Below, piece after piece: positions 45,601 through 53,066 of a DNA stretch of 64,000 bases. The stretch spans positions 372,001 to 436,000 of the forward strand of contig NZ_JABBNU010000004.1 of NCBI RefSeq assembly GCF_012926615.1, read 5' to 3'. Numbering within the stretch: the first letter of the stretch is position 1; each line of letters begins with the position of its first letter. The stretch is from Marinigracilibium pacificum. Its GTDB lineage: Bacteria; Bacteroidota; Bacteroidia; Cytophagales; Cyclobacteriaceae. The notes below the pieces were generated by a model. It saw only the letters and a list, made by a program, of their open reading frames with translations, was not told the DNA's origin and did not search any database. Both the position numbers and the translations under genes were made by a program.

Positions 45601-48600
45601 CACCTTCATAGACAAATATATCATATGATAATGACGGATCACCACCAATAATCTGAACATCAATCATTCCATTTTCCTGAATACAACCTTCAACATCTGT
45701 AGGTGTAACAGCAATTGAATGTGCAGTAGGTGCTGTTAGCGATGCCGTTGCATACTGTTCACAATTGGTTGCTGTATTTGTTACCACAACAGTATATAAT
45801 CCAGCTCCAAGGTCTGCATTTGTTAATGCATTTGAACTAATCGGTGGTGCACCAAATGTCAATGGACTTGTAGAAATCGGTGCTCCTTCATACCATTCGT
45901 AGGTATATGTCCCTGGTTCTACAACAGAAGCTTCCAACTGACCATTAGGTGCCGAATCATCACAACTAGTTGGATCAGTGGTTGCTATATTAATAGTATA
46001 AGGAACAACTACATTATTGATAGTTTCAACTATCAAATTAGATACACAACCTGTTAAATTATTTATTGCTCTTACAGAATAGGTTCCTTCCGGATAACCC
46101 GCCAAAACAGATCCTGTCTCTCCTCCTATTTGATTTGCCGCAGTTGCAAAAGATCCTGTAAACCATTGGAAGGTATAATCAGAATTTACAGCTGTTGCCG
46201 GAGTGGTAACATCAACTTCGATTGAACCGTTAGGTGTACCACACTGATCAACATCAGAAACATTAACTAAAGATATTACAGGAATTACAATTGCATCCTG
46301 TACATCATATGTTTCGACAGTTTCACAAGCATTTGTATTATTAACAACCTGAACAGTATACGGTCCTACATCAACATTTCTTATAATGTTACCTGCTGCT
46401 CCCTGAATATTTCCTGCGTTTACCGGAGATCCAGCAATTGAACTACCCTGGAACCAACTCCAGGTGTATCCTGAAGTTTCTGTAGCTGAACCTCCTGTTG
46501 ATGTTTCATTTACATAGGTTTCAACTTCACCATTTGGAGTCAAACATGAAGTAACATCAACAATTGTTTCATCTATTACCGGATAGGTTCTTAAATCTTC
46601 AACATTAATAGTTACCGGTGTAGATTTACAGCCCGTTGTATTATCAATTGCTTGTGCCGTATAATCTCCATCATACAAATCTGTATAGCTAAGACCTGCA
46701 TTATCAGCAGTATTTTCTACTGCACTACTATTATACCAGCTTACACTAACATTCGAAGGATTAGAATGAACTACAGATGCTTCAAGTTCTCCATCAGGAT
46801 AATCACATCTTGTATAATCATTAATTTTATTAAGATTTAAAGAAGGATATTCCAGAGTCTCTGGTAGATACAATTGATTAATACCTGTACACCCTGTAGC
46901 TGTATTAGTCACAACAACAGTATAAGTGTTACTAGATAGTCCAGTTTGAGACATCCCGGTTCCAATAAAGTTTGCCGGAAGTGTATTTAATCCTTCAAAC
47001 CATTCAAAGGTATATCCGTCAACCTCACCTAAACCAGTTAAAGTTCCTTCAGAGGCTACTACTGCCAACTCACCATTTGGAGTTGCAGAAATACAACTTG
47101 TCTGAGGGCTTATCAGGTTTATTTCAGGTGTTGGATAAGTTCTAACATCTACAATATCGACAGTAATCATGTCAGTACAACCAGTTACATCATTGACAAC
47201 TTCAACTGTGTAAGTGCCTTCTGCAAGCGCAGTCTGGTTTGCACCGGTAAAATCAGGTACCGTTGACGTTGTTGTACCAACATACCAATTAAATGTATAT
47301 CCTGTTATTACACCCGAAACACTAACACTTGCAGTTCCTACAGGGTTATCACAAGATGTTATATCTGTTTTTGCATCTAAGGTTAATACAGGATAAGTCA
47401 GAGTTACAGGTAAAGTCAAAGATTTCTCTTTCCAGCAACCTGTAATATTATTCGTTACCAGAACTCCATAGGTAATACCACCCTCTAGTCCTGTTAATGT
47501 CTGACCTGTTCCTACTGGTTGATTATAATCTAATATTCCAAATTGATCAGACAGGAACCACTCAAAGGTATAATTAGCATCATCATCATCGGCAACAAAA
47601 GCATATAATTCACCATTCGGAGGAGTACAGAAAGTCTGTTCCTGAATAAGCTGAACCTGATCTTCGAAATCAAGGAATCCAGGATTGATAATAACTGTAT
47701 CTGGAGAACTAGAACAACCCTTAGCATTGTTTGTAGCAATTACATAGTATTCTCCATCAGCTACATCAGTCAGGTACGGACCTGTACCAATTATACTTCC
47801 ATCACCACCTACCTCATACCAGTTAAATGTATAGCCAGCAGTTATAGTATCTCCTGTTACTGCATCAAGTCTGTAAGCTCTTGCTGCTCCGACATCAGGA
47901 TAGGTATCATCACATTTTATATTATCCTGAACTTTCAATGCTTCTATATCATAAGGAAGCGGTTCAACTAGCTGATTTGTTATATTATTAAAGTAATCAC
48001 ACTCCAGAACAGTACCATCCAAAGGAAATTGTAAAGGAAGTGTATTAGTACCATCATCATCAAGTACAATATATAACTGGAAAGACGTACCATCTCCCTG
48101 AACAGGTAATCCAGTTACGGAAATAGTTTCTCCCGGAGCTAGAGATATGGTTCTATTAATAGTCAATAGTTTTTGAGCCGTCGGATCATTTACCGGGTCT
48201 CCGGCATACAATGTCATTAACAAGTCATCTGCAACGGCAACATCCCCATCATTCTTTACAATGTAATCAATAGTAAACTGTTCTCCCGGGCAAATTGGAG
48301 GATTTACTGTGATAAACGAAGCAGAACCATCAATCGGATCTATTATTGGGTCAAAAACAAGATCAGCACCAGGTAGTGAAGGACAACCATTAGCATCTAA
48401 TGAAGGAGTTTGAACCATAAAGTTGTTAAACGGATAAACAGTTCTACCGTCTCCGTAACAGTTACCTGGAAAGCTCGCAGCATTATTTGTAAATTCTCTC
48501 GGAACTGTTAAATCATCATTAACGTTAGTTACATGGTATCCATGCTGGTTCCATACATCCCGAGTTGGAACCCAGTATTGTTGGCCAGACGCTTCATAAA

Positions 48601-50095
48601 TTCTTAAGTTACCATTTCCCTGCTGCTGAAGTCCATCTCCTATTTTAAACGCTGATGAGTTATCAGAGAAGTTACAAGGAATAACGATGTTCGTATTTCC
48701 ATCTCCATTGGCATCAACTATTAGCGGGTATTCCATAAAAGTGTGAGACTGGCATATCTCCTGATGGATGATAGATCCATCAATACCAGAAGCAATTGTA
48801 AGGAAAGTAGCATCCCGATAGACAATTTCTTTTATACCATCATTATCAAAATCATAAGCCGTTACCCCAATAATTCCGGATAAACTATCTTCAATTGGCC
48901 TTATCCATTCTACTGAATAGCTTAAATCTGCATTAATCTCCAGATTATATAGGTTGGATCCAGAAACAAACAATGCATTCATTAATCCATCATTATCTAC
49001 ATCGGTAAGTGTCACCCTACCTGTACCCCAAAGCCAATCATCAGGAGTTTCATAGACCTCAAAATTATCATTATGTGGGTCCCATATAAATATTGCAGTA
49101 TTTCCGGTATTACTATCAGTAGCTCCGGACATTACAACATCAAGTTTGCCATCACCATTTACATCTGCAACCGAAGAAGTGCTGTAGGTAGCATACCCCA
49201 TGTCTTTGGTAAAGTATTCAGGCAATTCTTTCCATACAGTCCATGTGCCCGTGTTGACATTAACATTAATTATTGTTCCACCTACAATTAGTTCCATACC
49301 AGGGCTGGCTGGGTTGATATCCATTGCAACCGGACCATGAGAAACTTCGGAATTCCAATTTCCTAGATTTATATCATCAATCAGGGCTGCTCCTGTATGA
49401 GCATCGTAAATTTCATCTTTAAAATATATTTCAACTTTACCATCAGCATTAAAATCAGCGAGACCTATGATTCCCGGGTTATCAGGCCCTAAATCAACTT
49501 TACCATTAACACCAAATGTAGTTATCGGTTCTAAACGACAATTATAGGCTACCAGATAAAAATTACCATTAAATTCATTTCCTTTTGCATCCCCTTTAGC
49601 GCGCTCTATTGAGAAAACTTCCCCACAATCATCATTATCAATGTTTGCAATGGCAACTTCAAGCTCAGGTCTATATTTATCATTTCCAACTACGGTAGTA
49701 GTAGACTTATATTCGGTGTCACCTGCATCAGGACCTGTACTATATATAATACGTATTTCCTGGTCCCACTTATGAGGAGTGACAACTTCAGGAATTCCGT
49801 CATTATTAAGATCTCCAATTACAATCCTTGCCTGAGTATGGACGTTCCTGTTTGCAGAACCAACAGTATTTTCCATCTCAAAATCAACAACCGGAGGATT
49901 AACATTACAAGTACCCGGAGTAGTATCTAAGAAGAAATCATCGCAAGCAGACTCTGAATTACAGTCTCCATCATAACAGTCTACTAAACCGTCGCCATCA
50001 TCATCGATACCATTTCTACAATTTGTTTCCTGTGATAACCCGCTAAAAAATATAAATAAACCTGCTATTACAGTTAAAAAAAATTTGTTTCCCAT
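42650..50095 (-). CDS. Giant T9SS-secreted surface protein with 18 tandem Ig-like repeats (SprB-like partner of PorP/SprF)
   Basis: A 2481-residue cell-surface protein. A signal peptide starts at MGNKFFLTVIAGLFIFF; the ATG at 50095 is chosen over one at 50128, which adds a non-signal extension. An acidic CRNGIDDDGDGLVDC calcium-type segment follows, then FG-GAP/VCBS blades (about 50-500; NNDGIPEVV, DNDDCGEV, DADG-type loops). A CARDB-like domain lies near 590-710. Eighteen repeats of about 92 residues follow at about 715-2382, each with a Cys near the start, (Y/F)TF.WY, GTYTV and a late TGC. The type B (CHU_C) sorting domain closes it (VKIFNRAGMLVFEM to GYMELLR). Likely adhesin or gliding-related filament; the function is inferred. 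Confidence 0.92.
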   Translation of the reverse strand: MGNKFFLTVIAGLFIFFSGLSQETNCRNGIDDDGDGLVDCYDGDCNSESACDDFFLDTTPGTCNVNPPVVDFEMENTVGSANRNVHTQARIVIGDLNNDGIPEVVTPHKWDQEIRIIYSTGPDAGDTEYKSTTTVVGNDKYRPELEVAIANIDNDDCGEVFSIERAKGDAKGNEFNGNFYLVAYNCRLEPITTFGVNGKVDLGPDNPGIIGLADFNADGKVEIYFKDEIYDAHTGAALIDDINLGNWNSEVSHGPVAMDINPASPGMELIVGGTIINVNVNTGTWTVWKELPEYFTKDMGYATYSTSSVADVNGDGKLDVVMSGATDSNTGNTAIFIWDPHNDNFEVYETPDDWLWGTGRVTLTDVDNDGLMNALFVSGSNLYNLEINADLSYSVEWIRPIEDSLSGIIGVTAYDFDNDGIKEIVYRDATFLTIASGIDGSIIHQEICQSHTFMEYPLIVDANGDGNTNIVIPCNFSDNSSAFKIGDGLQQQGNGNLRIYEASGQQYWVPTRDVWNQHGYHVTNVNDDLTVPREFTNNAASFPGNCYGDGRTVYPFNNFMVQTPSLDANGCPSLPGADLVFDPIIDPIDGSASFITVNPPICPGEQFTIDYIVKNDGDVAVADDLLMTLYAGDPVNDPTAQKLLTINRTISLAPGETISVTGLPVQGDGTSFQLYIVLDDDGTNTLPLQFPLDGTVLECDYFNNITNQLVEPLPYDIEALKVQDNIKCDDTYPDVGAARAYRLDAVTGDTITAGYTFNWYEVGGDGSIIGTGPYLTDVADGEYYVIATNNAKGCSSSPDTVIINPGFLDFEDQVQLIQEQTFCTPPNGELYAFVADDDDANYTFEWFLSDQFGILDYNQPVGTGQTLTGLEGGITYGVLVTNNITGCWKEKSLTLPVTLTYPVLTLDAKTDITSCDNPVGTASVSVSGVITGYTFNWYVGTTTSTVPDFTGANQTALAEGTYTVEVVNDVTGCTDMITVDIVDVRTYPTPEINLISPQTSCISATPNGELAVVASEGTLTGLGEVDGYTFEWFEGLNTLPANFIGTGMSQTGLSSNTYTVVVTNTATGCTGINQLYLPETLEYPSLNLNKINDYTRCDYPDGELEASVVHSNPSNVSVSWYNSSAVENTADNAGLSYTDLYDGDYTAQAIDNTTGCKSTPVTINVEDLRTYPVIDETIVDVTSCLTPNGEVETYVNETSTGGSATETSGYTWSWFQGSSIAGSPVNAGNIQGAAGNIIRNVDVGPYTVQVVNNTNACETVETYDVQDAIVIPVISLVNVSDVDQCGTPNGSIEVDVTTPATAVNSDYTFQWFTGSFATAANQIGGETGSVLAGYPEGTYSVRAINNLTGCVSNLIVETINNVVVPYTINIATTDPTSCDDSAPNGQLEASVVEPGTYTYEWYEGAPISTSPLTFGAPPISSNALTNADLGAGLYTVVVTNTATNCEQYATASLTAPTAHSIAVTPTDVEGCIQENGMIDVQIIGGDPSLSYDIFVYEGANLGGTIAGSDLGVNSSGTYSYTDLAAGTYTIVAFENRSATEICESNIVSETLVIQSKDPIVTENITNNKNCIDFNGAIEIGLQTDPNDFFSNSWEVIWDASATTTQPESGITISSGNSHNFTDLEPGTYTATFRGTVSGCELIRSFTVGNDPIPSFSMAIAKVDKDDCIDQGSISVSFPVEDPANFEFYWYEGSVNLTTNTPIAGVNGTVLNETVYPDIKNGISYYVEAVKINGDGAGCQTRTLSARINDISVTPAINVATTGDISCDNLNPLGQASISLSNPGTDVYTFTWYDNFDGSGGSGSVFQTTPNTTIDENLALAPGDYSVEVLNQRTQCINIRNFTIEDRSINQEPIITQISKLDPQNCDVGGEGGVVEILQNGLSQPLTDFTYTWHTPDENTVEQTGPDFYRTDLDVATYFIVAEDNLTGCQSAPAQLRINDDRTNPALDIIEVAPQQSCVVTDPNGELSVLILNENPARTYNYEWYDGANNLISSTSTATGLDAGTYSVIVTDNLCQSTASQTMVISLVEPTVQASSTADIICGDDANGTVSALATVDDPRQTEDPLFSYTWFSDDAGNTVIGNTQDLIDLPEGTYYVQATQLNGNQCTSEIVPVDIKELLTIPVVKIIEDAPVTDCNVIGNGQLSAYANGNLVAGFTFNWDYSSFDGTVTNQVIGNNTYMNAAQGTYTVVAIDNFTKCEVSTNTTVRQELPEFPSPEAFLIDNDESCEEDNGKVGAKVEGLTVGYDFTWYLLEDSLGTYVDREVSYQDIVDGLSYSKLRVDVVDVESGCFIGSDTVTVAEINEYPRIKVIVENDICSRSEGGTGQGSAIINLDNNDVILREIVWDINGSLYNGGYVDGLFEGNYTVTAIGYNGCEGYADFEVGLDIKDFNAVTSNGDNLNEYFHIGCIASFPDNQVKIFNRAGMLVFEMDSYDNDDPNRRFNGVSNRGVNAMGNALPVGTYFYVIDLNDGSKPITGYMELLR

Positions 50096-50166
50096 AGCGC
50101 TAAAAATAATTGTATGCAAATAATGCATTTATATTACATTATTCAACATGAAATCAAATCATTTCT

Positions 50167-50174
50167 TACATTTG
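50167..50174 (+). promoter_or_regulatory. Candidate -7 element (TACATTTG) for the beta-barrel gene
   Basis: A perfect TAnnTTTG box 20 bp upstream of the ATG at 50195. It would give a leader of roughly a dozen bases. No TTG is seen 17-23 nt upstream. The box also supports choosing 50195 over the upstream in-frame ATG at 50114, which would lie before the promoter. Confidence 0.45.
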
Positions 50175-50194
50175 AAAAATTACTTTTTGCCAGC

Positions 50195-50995
50195 ATGAAT
50201 AAATTTTTAAGTTATATCATTTTTTTAATATTTGCTAATTCAGCATTTGCACAACTACATATCGGCCCTAATATAGGTGTTGATTATAACTCTGTTAGAT
50301 TCGGTGAAAAAGAGTATACTGATATTATAGATCGAAACCCATCTATTGGATATCATGCAGGTGTTGCTGCTCTTTTTGAATTTAATCAAAATGTAAGTGT
50401 CTCAGCAAAATTACTTTATGCAAACAAAGGTCGAGATGTAAAACTTTCTGCAACAGGACTTAGAATACAAGAAAGATATGGCTTTGTTGAATTTCCATTA
50501 GTATTAAGGTATGCTTTATACAAAAACCCTGGATGGTATTATATAGGAGTTGGTGGTCATATAAGCTACTGGCTTAATGGTAAGGGTACTTTTTCAGAAG
50601 GAGAACTTGAAGATTACGGCCCTGTAGATTTTAAAACTGAATTCAATTCATTGGGAAATGAATTTGGTGTGATGTACTATACTGAACCAAACCGACTTTT
50701 TGCAGGGTTAACTGTGGTAGTTGGTTCTATGTTTCACACCAACTATGGACAGCGTATCATGATTGAAGCACAATTCAGTCTGACACAAACTTTTATGTCA
50801 AATGAAAGTGAAGGCAATTATACAAGGATTTTGTCGTTTTACGACAGAACACGTGTTTCCCCTTTTGCTACCGGTATTTCTGTAAGCTATTTGTTTGATG
50901 CTCAATTTGGAAAAGCTAAGAAGGGTAAGTCAACGAAAAAAGAATCAAACAAAAGAAATCACCGCAGAAAAAAGGATAAGCACAATATTTTTTAA
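50195..50995 (+). CDS. Outer-membrane beta-barrel protein (PorT/OmpW-like fold)
   Basis: A 266-residue protein with signal peptide MNKFLSYIIFLIFANSAFAQ, then alternating strands: LHIGPNIGVDYNSVRF, SIGYHAGVAALFEF, VSVSAKLLYANKGRD, WYYIGVGGHISYWL. These are typical of 'outer membrane beta-barrel protein' families including PorT, a T9SS component. A specific PorT assignment is not justified. The C-terminus has an odd very basic tail (KKGKSTKKESNKRNHRRKKD) after the last strand VSYLFDAQF. Divergent from the giant T9SS substrate gene across 99 bp. Confidence 0.78.
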   Translation: MNKFLSYIIFLIFANSAFAQLHIGPNIGVDYNSVRFGEKEYTDIIDRNPSIGYHAGVAALFEFNQNVSVSAKLLYANKGRDVKLSATGLRIQERYGFVEFPLVLRYALYKNPGWYYIGVGGHISYWLNGKGTFSEGELEDYGPVDFKTEFNSLGNEFGVMYYTEPNRLFAGLTVVVGSMFHTNYGQRIMIEAQFSLTQTFMSNESEGNYTRILSFYDRTRVSPFATGISVSYLFDAQFGKAKKGKSTKKESNKRNHRRKKDKHNIF

Positions 50996-51023
50996 TTTTA
51001 AGGAAACCAAAGAAAGATAGAAT

Positions 51024-51815
51024 ATGTTTATCAAAAACTTGATTAACACTACACTTGCGTGTTTACTACTTGCACTAGTTTCATCATGTACTGATGATGA
51101 ACCATCTACACAACTTGTAACGATTAAGCTCACTGATGCTCCTGGTGATTACGAGGAAGTCAATATTGACATTAAAGAAATCTACGTAAACCTTGGAGAT
51201 GAAAGTGATGAATCAGGCTGGTATCAGCTTTCGGGAGTAAATCAGGGCATTTATGATTTAATAGAATTATCAAATGGAATTGATACTACTCTGGTAACTG
51301 AAAGAATACCTGCTGGTGACATCTCTCAAGTTCGACTTGTATTAGGCAATGACAATTCTGTTCAAATTGATGGAATTGAGTATGCTTTGAAAACACCTAG
51401 TGCCCAACAGTCAGGACTTAAAATCAACTTAAATGAAACTTTTGAGGAAGGTATTCCTTATATCATTGTTCTTGATTTTGATGCTGCAAGATCTGTTGTT
51501 GAAACAGGAAATGGAAGCTATAACCTTAAACCTGTAATTAGAGCAACTGCTGAAGCTTCAGGTGGAGCGATAGCGGGTAATGTTCAACCTGAAGAAGCTA
51601 ATGCTATTGTCTATGCTATTTTAGGACAGGACACTGTAACTTCTACTCCAGTTAATGATTCAGGTGACTTCCTCCTACCATATCTTCCTGCGGGAAATTA
51701 TACCGTTGGTATTGACCCAATTGAAGATTATGAAGAAGCATCGATTTCAAACCTGACTGTAACAGATGGAAACCTTACTGAGGCTGACACAGTCTTTCTT
51801 GATTTTATACAATAA
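51024..51815 (+). CDS. DUF4382 lipoprotein (first of a tandem pair)
   Basis: A 263-residue lipoprotein (lipobox VSSC, Cys22, followed by TDDE, an acidic surface-export-like context). The DUF4382 domain spans about 30-170 with the signature TIKLTDAPGDYEEVNIDIKE and DFDAARSVV. A C-terminal Ig-like/carboxypeptidase-regulatory-like beta domain (about 180-263) contains FLLPYLPAGNYTVGID. The function of DUF4382 is unknown. It lies 28 bp downstream of the barrel gene and is followed by a strong terminator. Confidence 0.88.
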   Translation: MFIKNLINTTLACLLLALVSSCTDDEPSTQLVTIKLTDAPGDYEEVNIDIKEIYVNLGDESDESGWYQLSGVNQGIYDLIELSNGIDTTLVTERIPAGDISQVRLVLGNDNSVQIDGIEYALKTPSAQQSGLKINLNETFEEGIPYIIVLDFDAARSVVETGNGSYNLKPVIRATAEASGGAIAGNVQPEEANAIVYAILGQDTVTSTPVNDSGDFLLPYLPAGNYTVGIDPIEDYEEASISNLTVTDGNLTEADTVFLDFIQ

Positions 51816-51838
51816 AACATAAAAAACAATGTTTAAAT

Positions 51839-51868
51839 ACCCCGGTTAATAGCCGGGGTTTTTATTTG
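51839..51868 (+). terminator. Rho-independent terminator after the first DUF4382 gene
   Basis: A 7-bp stem (ACCCCGG at 51839-51845 against CCGGGGT at 51853-51859) with a 7-nt loop, followed by TTTTATTT. It lies 23 bp after the stop. Confidence 0.88.
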
Positions 51869-51943
51869 GCCATAGTGTTTCAGGACCTTTATTTTATGGT
51901 TACCTTTTAATATATATTGGTATAGACATTAAATGTTAAACCT

Positions 51944-52714
51944 ATGAGCCTTAAAAACATATACCTGCTTTTTCTTGCCACATTAATACTATTTTCGTGT
52001 TCGAAAAACACCTCTGAATTAAATACTACAAGGCAAATCTCTATAAAACTTTCAGACTCACCGGCAGATTATGAACGACTAATAATCGACATTGACGGTG
52101 TTTTATTAAAAGAAAACAATAAGGAATATTATTTGAAAACAGCGTTTACCGGTCAGCTTGATATTTTAGACTTTAATAATGGTAAATACTATAACCTGGT
52201 AACTGAAAAATTTAAAGATTTTAATCCTACAGAAGTTATTCTTGTTTTAGGTGATAATAATTTTGTAACCATTAAAAATAAAAACTACCCATTGGAATTA
52301 GCAACAGGCATTTCTAATGGCATTTCAATTACTATGCCAGAAGACGTGTTAAATAGTGAAATAATTGATTTACACCTTGATTTTAACGCTGCGAGTTCTG
52401 TAAAATCAACCAATGATGAATACATTCTTAATCCGGTTATCAATGCAAAGAAAAAAGATAGTGGTGGTGGTGTAGAAGGACGAATCAATCCGGTTGTGCC
52501 AGCCGTAGCCTACATAATTAAGGATCAAGACACGATATCTTCAACTTATGTAGATGAATATGGATACTTTTTAATTGATAATGTAGAAGAAAACGACAAA
52601 TATACTCTGGTTTTAGAATCTACAGATGATTATGAAATCGCTCAAAAGAATAATATAAATATTAAAAATGGAAGAATTAGCAATGCAGGTGTGATTATTC
52701 TAAAAAGTAAATAA
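51944..52714 (+). CDS. DUF4382 lipoprotein (second of a tandem pair)
   Basis: A 256-residue paralogue of the preceding gene, with the same order. The lipobox is LFSC (Cys19), then the DUF4382 domain (ISIKLSDSPADYERLIIDID, VILVLGDNNFVTI, LDFNAASSV) and a C-terminal beta domain (GRINPVVPAVAYIIKDQDTI, then YGYFLIDNVEENDKYTLVLE). It has diverged strongly, with a Lys/Asn-rich composition and no acidic run right after Cys. It is transcribed separately, since a terminator lies between the two. It probably arose by tandem duplication. Confidence 0.85.
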   Translation: MSLKNIYLLFLATLILFSCSKNTSELNTTRQISIKLSDSPADYERLIIDIDGVLLKENNKEYYLKTAFTGQLDILDFNNGKYYNLVTEKFKDFNPTEVILVLGDNNFVTIKNKNYPLELATGISNGISITMPEDVLNSEIIDLHLDFNAASSVKSTNDEYILNPVINAKKKDSGGGVEGRINPVVPAVAYIIKDQDTISSTYVDEYGYFLIDNVEENDKYTLVLESTDDYEIAQKNNINIKNGRISNAGVIILKSK

Positions 52715-53066
52715 TTCCTTAGCAAATGAATAAATTCATCGTAATATAACAAATTATCTTACCCTTTTAGATAAATCCTTACATAACAAGGATAGACTTT
52801 TTAAGTTAAACGATAAACCCTGCATTATATAAGATAAGCTATTTTTTTCCTTACAGAATAAATACTTAAAACACTAAACTTAAAAATATCCTATATCAAA
52901 TCAGGGTATTTAATACGATCACATAATTAATATTCCTACGACTTTTACTCCAAAAAAATTAATCCCTTTTGTTTAACAACAATGGAGTCATGACTTTTTC
53001 TTAAATTATAAGGAGAATATTATTTCTAATAATCCTTATTAAAAATTCTTTCACCTAATCCTAGTC
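52715..53066 (+). other. 352-bp gene-free region upstream of aconitase
   Basis: No plausible coding frame and no RNA gene that I recognise. It is very AT-rich. It holds a weak terminator-like hairpin after the DUF4382 gene (ATCCTT at 52775-52780 with AAGGAT at 52788-52793, then ACTTTTT). A second inverted repeat lies 27 bp before the aconitase ATG: ATAAGGA (53008-53014) against TCCTTAT (53033-53039), with an inner TATTA/TAATA pairing. No TAnnTTTG promoter box was found, so the promoter position is open. Confidence 0.5.

Noticed and set aside
50096-50194. Overlapping upstream starts for both divergent genes (50128 minus, 50114 plus)
   Set aside because: Both extensions precede complete signal peptides, and the plus one would start before the TACATTTG box. 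The internal ATGs at 50095 and 50195 remove the conflict.
50195-50995. Specific assignment of the barrel protein as the T9SS component PorT
   Set aside because: The barrel fold and nearby T9SS genes are suggestive, but the family is broad and no PorT-specific signature can be claimed by eye.
53007-53040. Known riboswitch or terminator in the acnA leader
   Set aside because: The inverted repeat is short and AT-rich, lacks a T-run, and no riboswitch core motif is recognisable. It is kept only as an unexplained inverted repeat.
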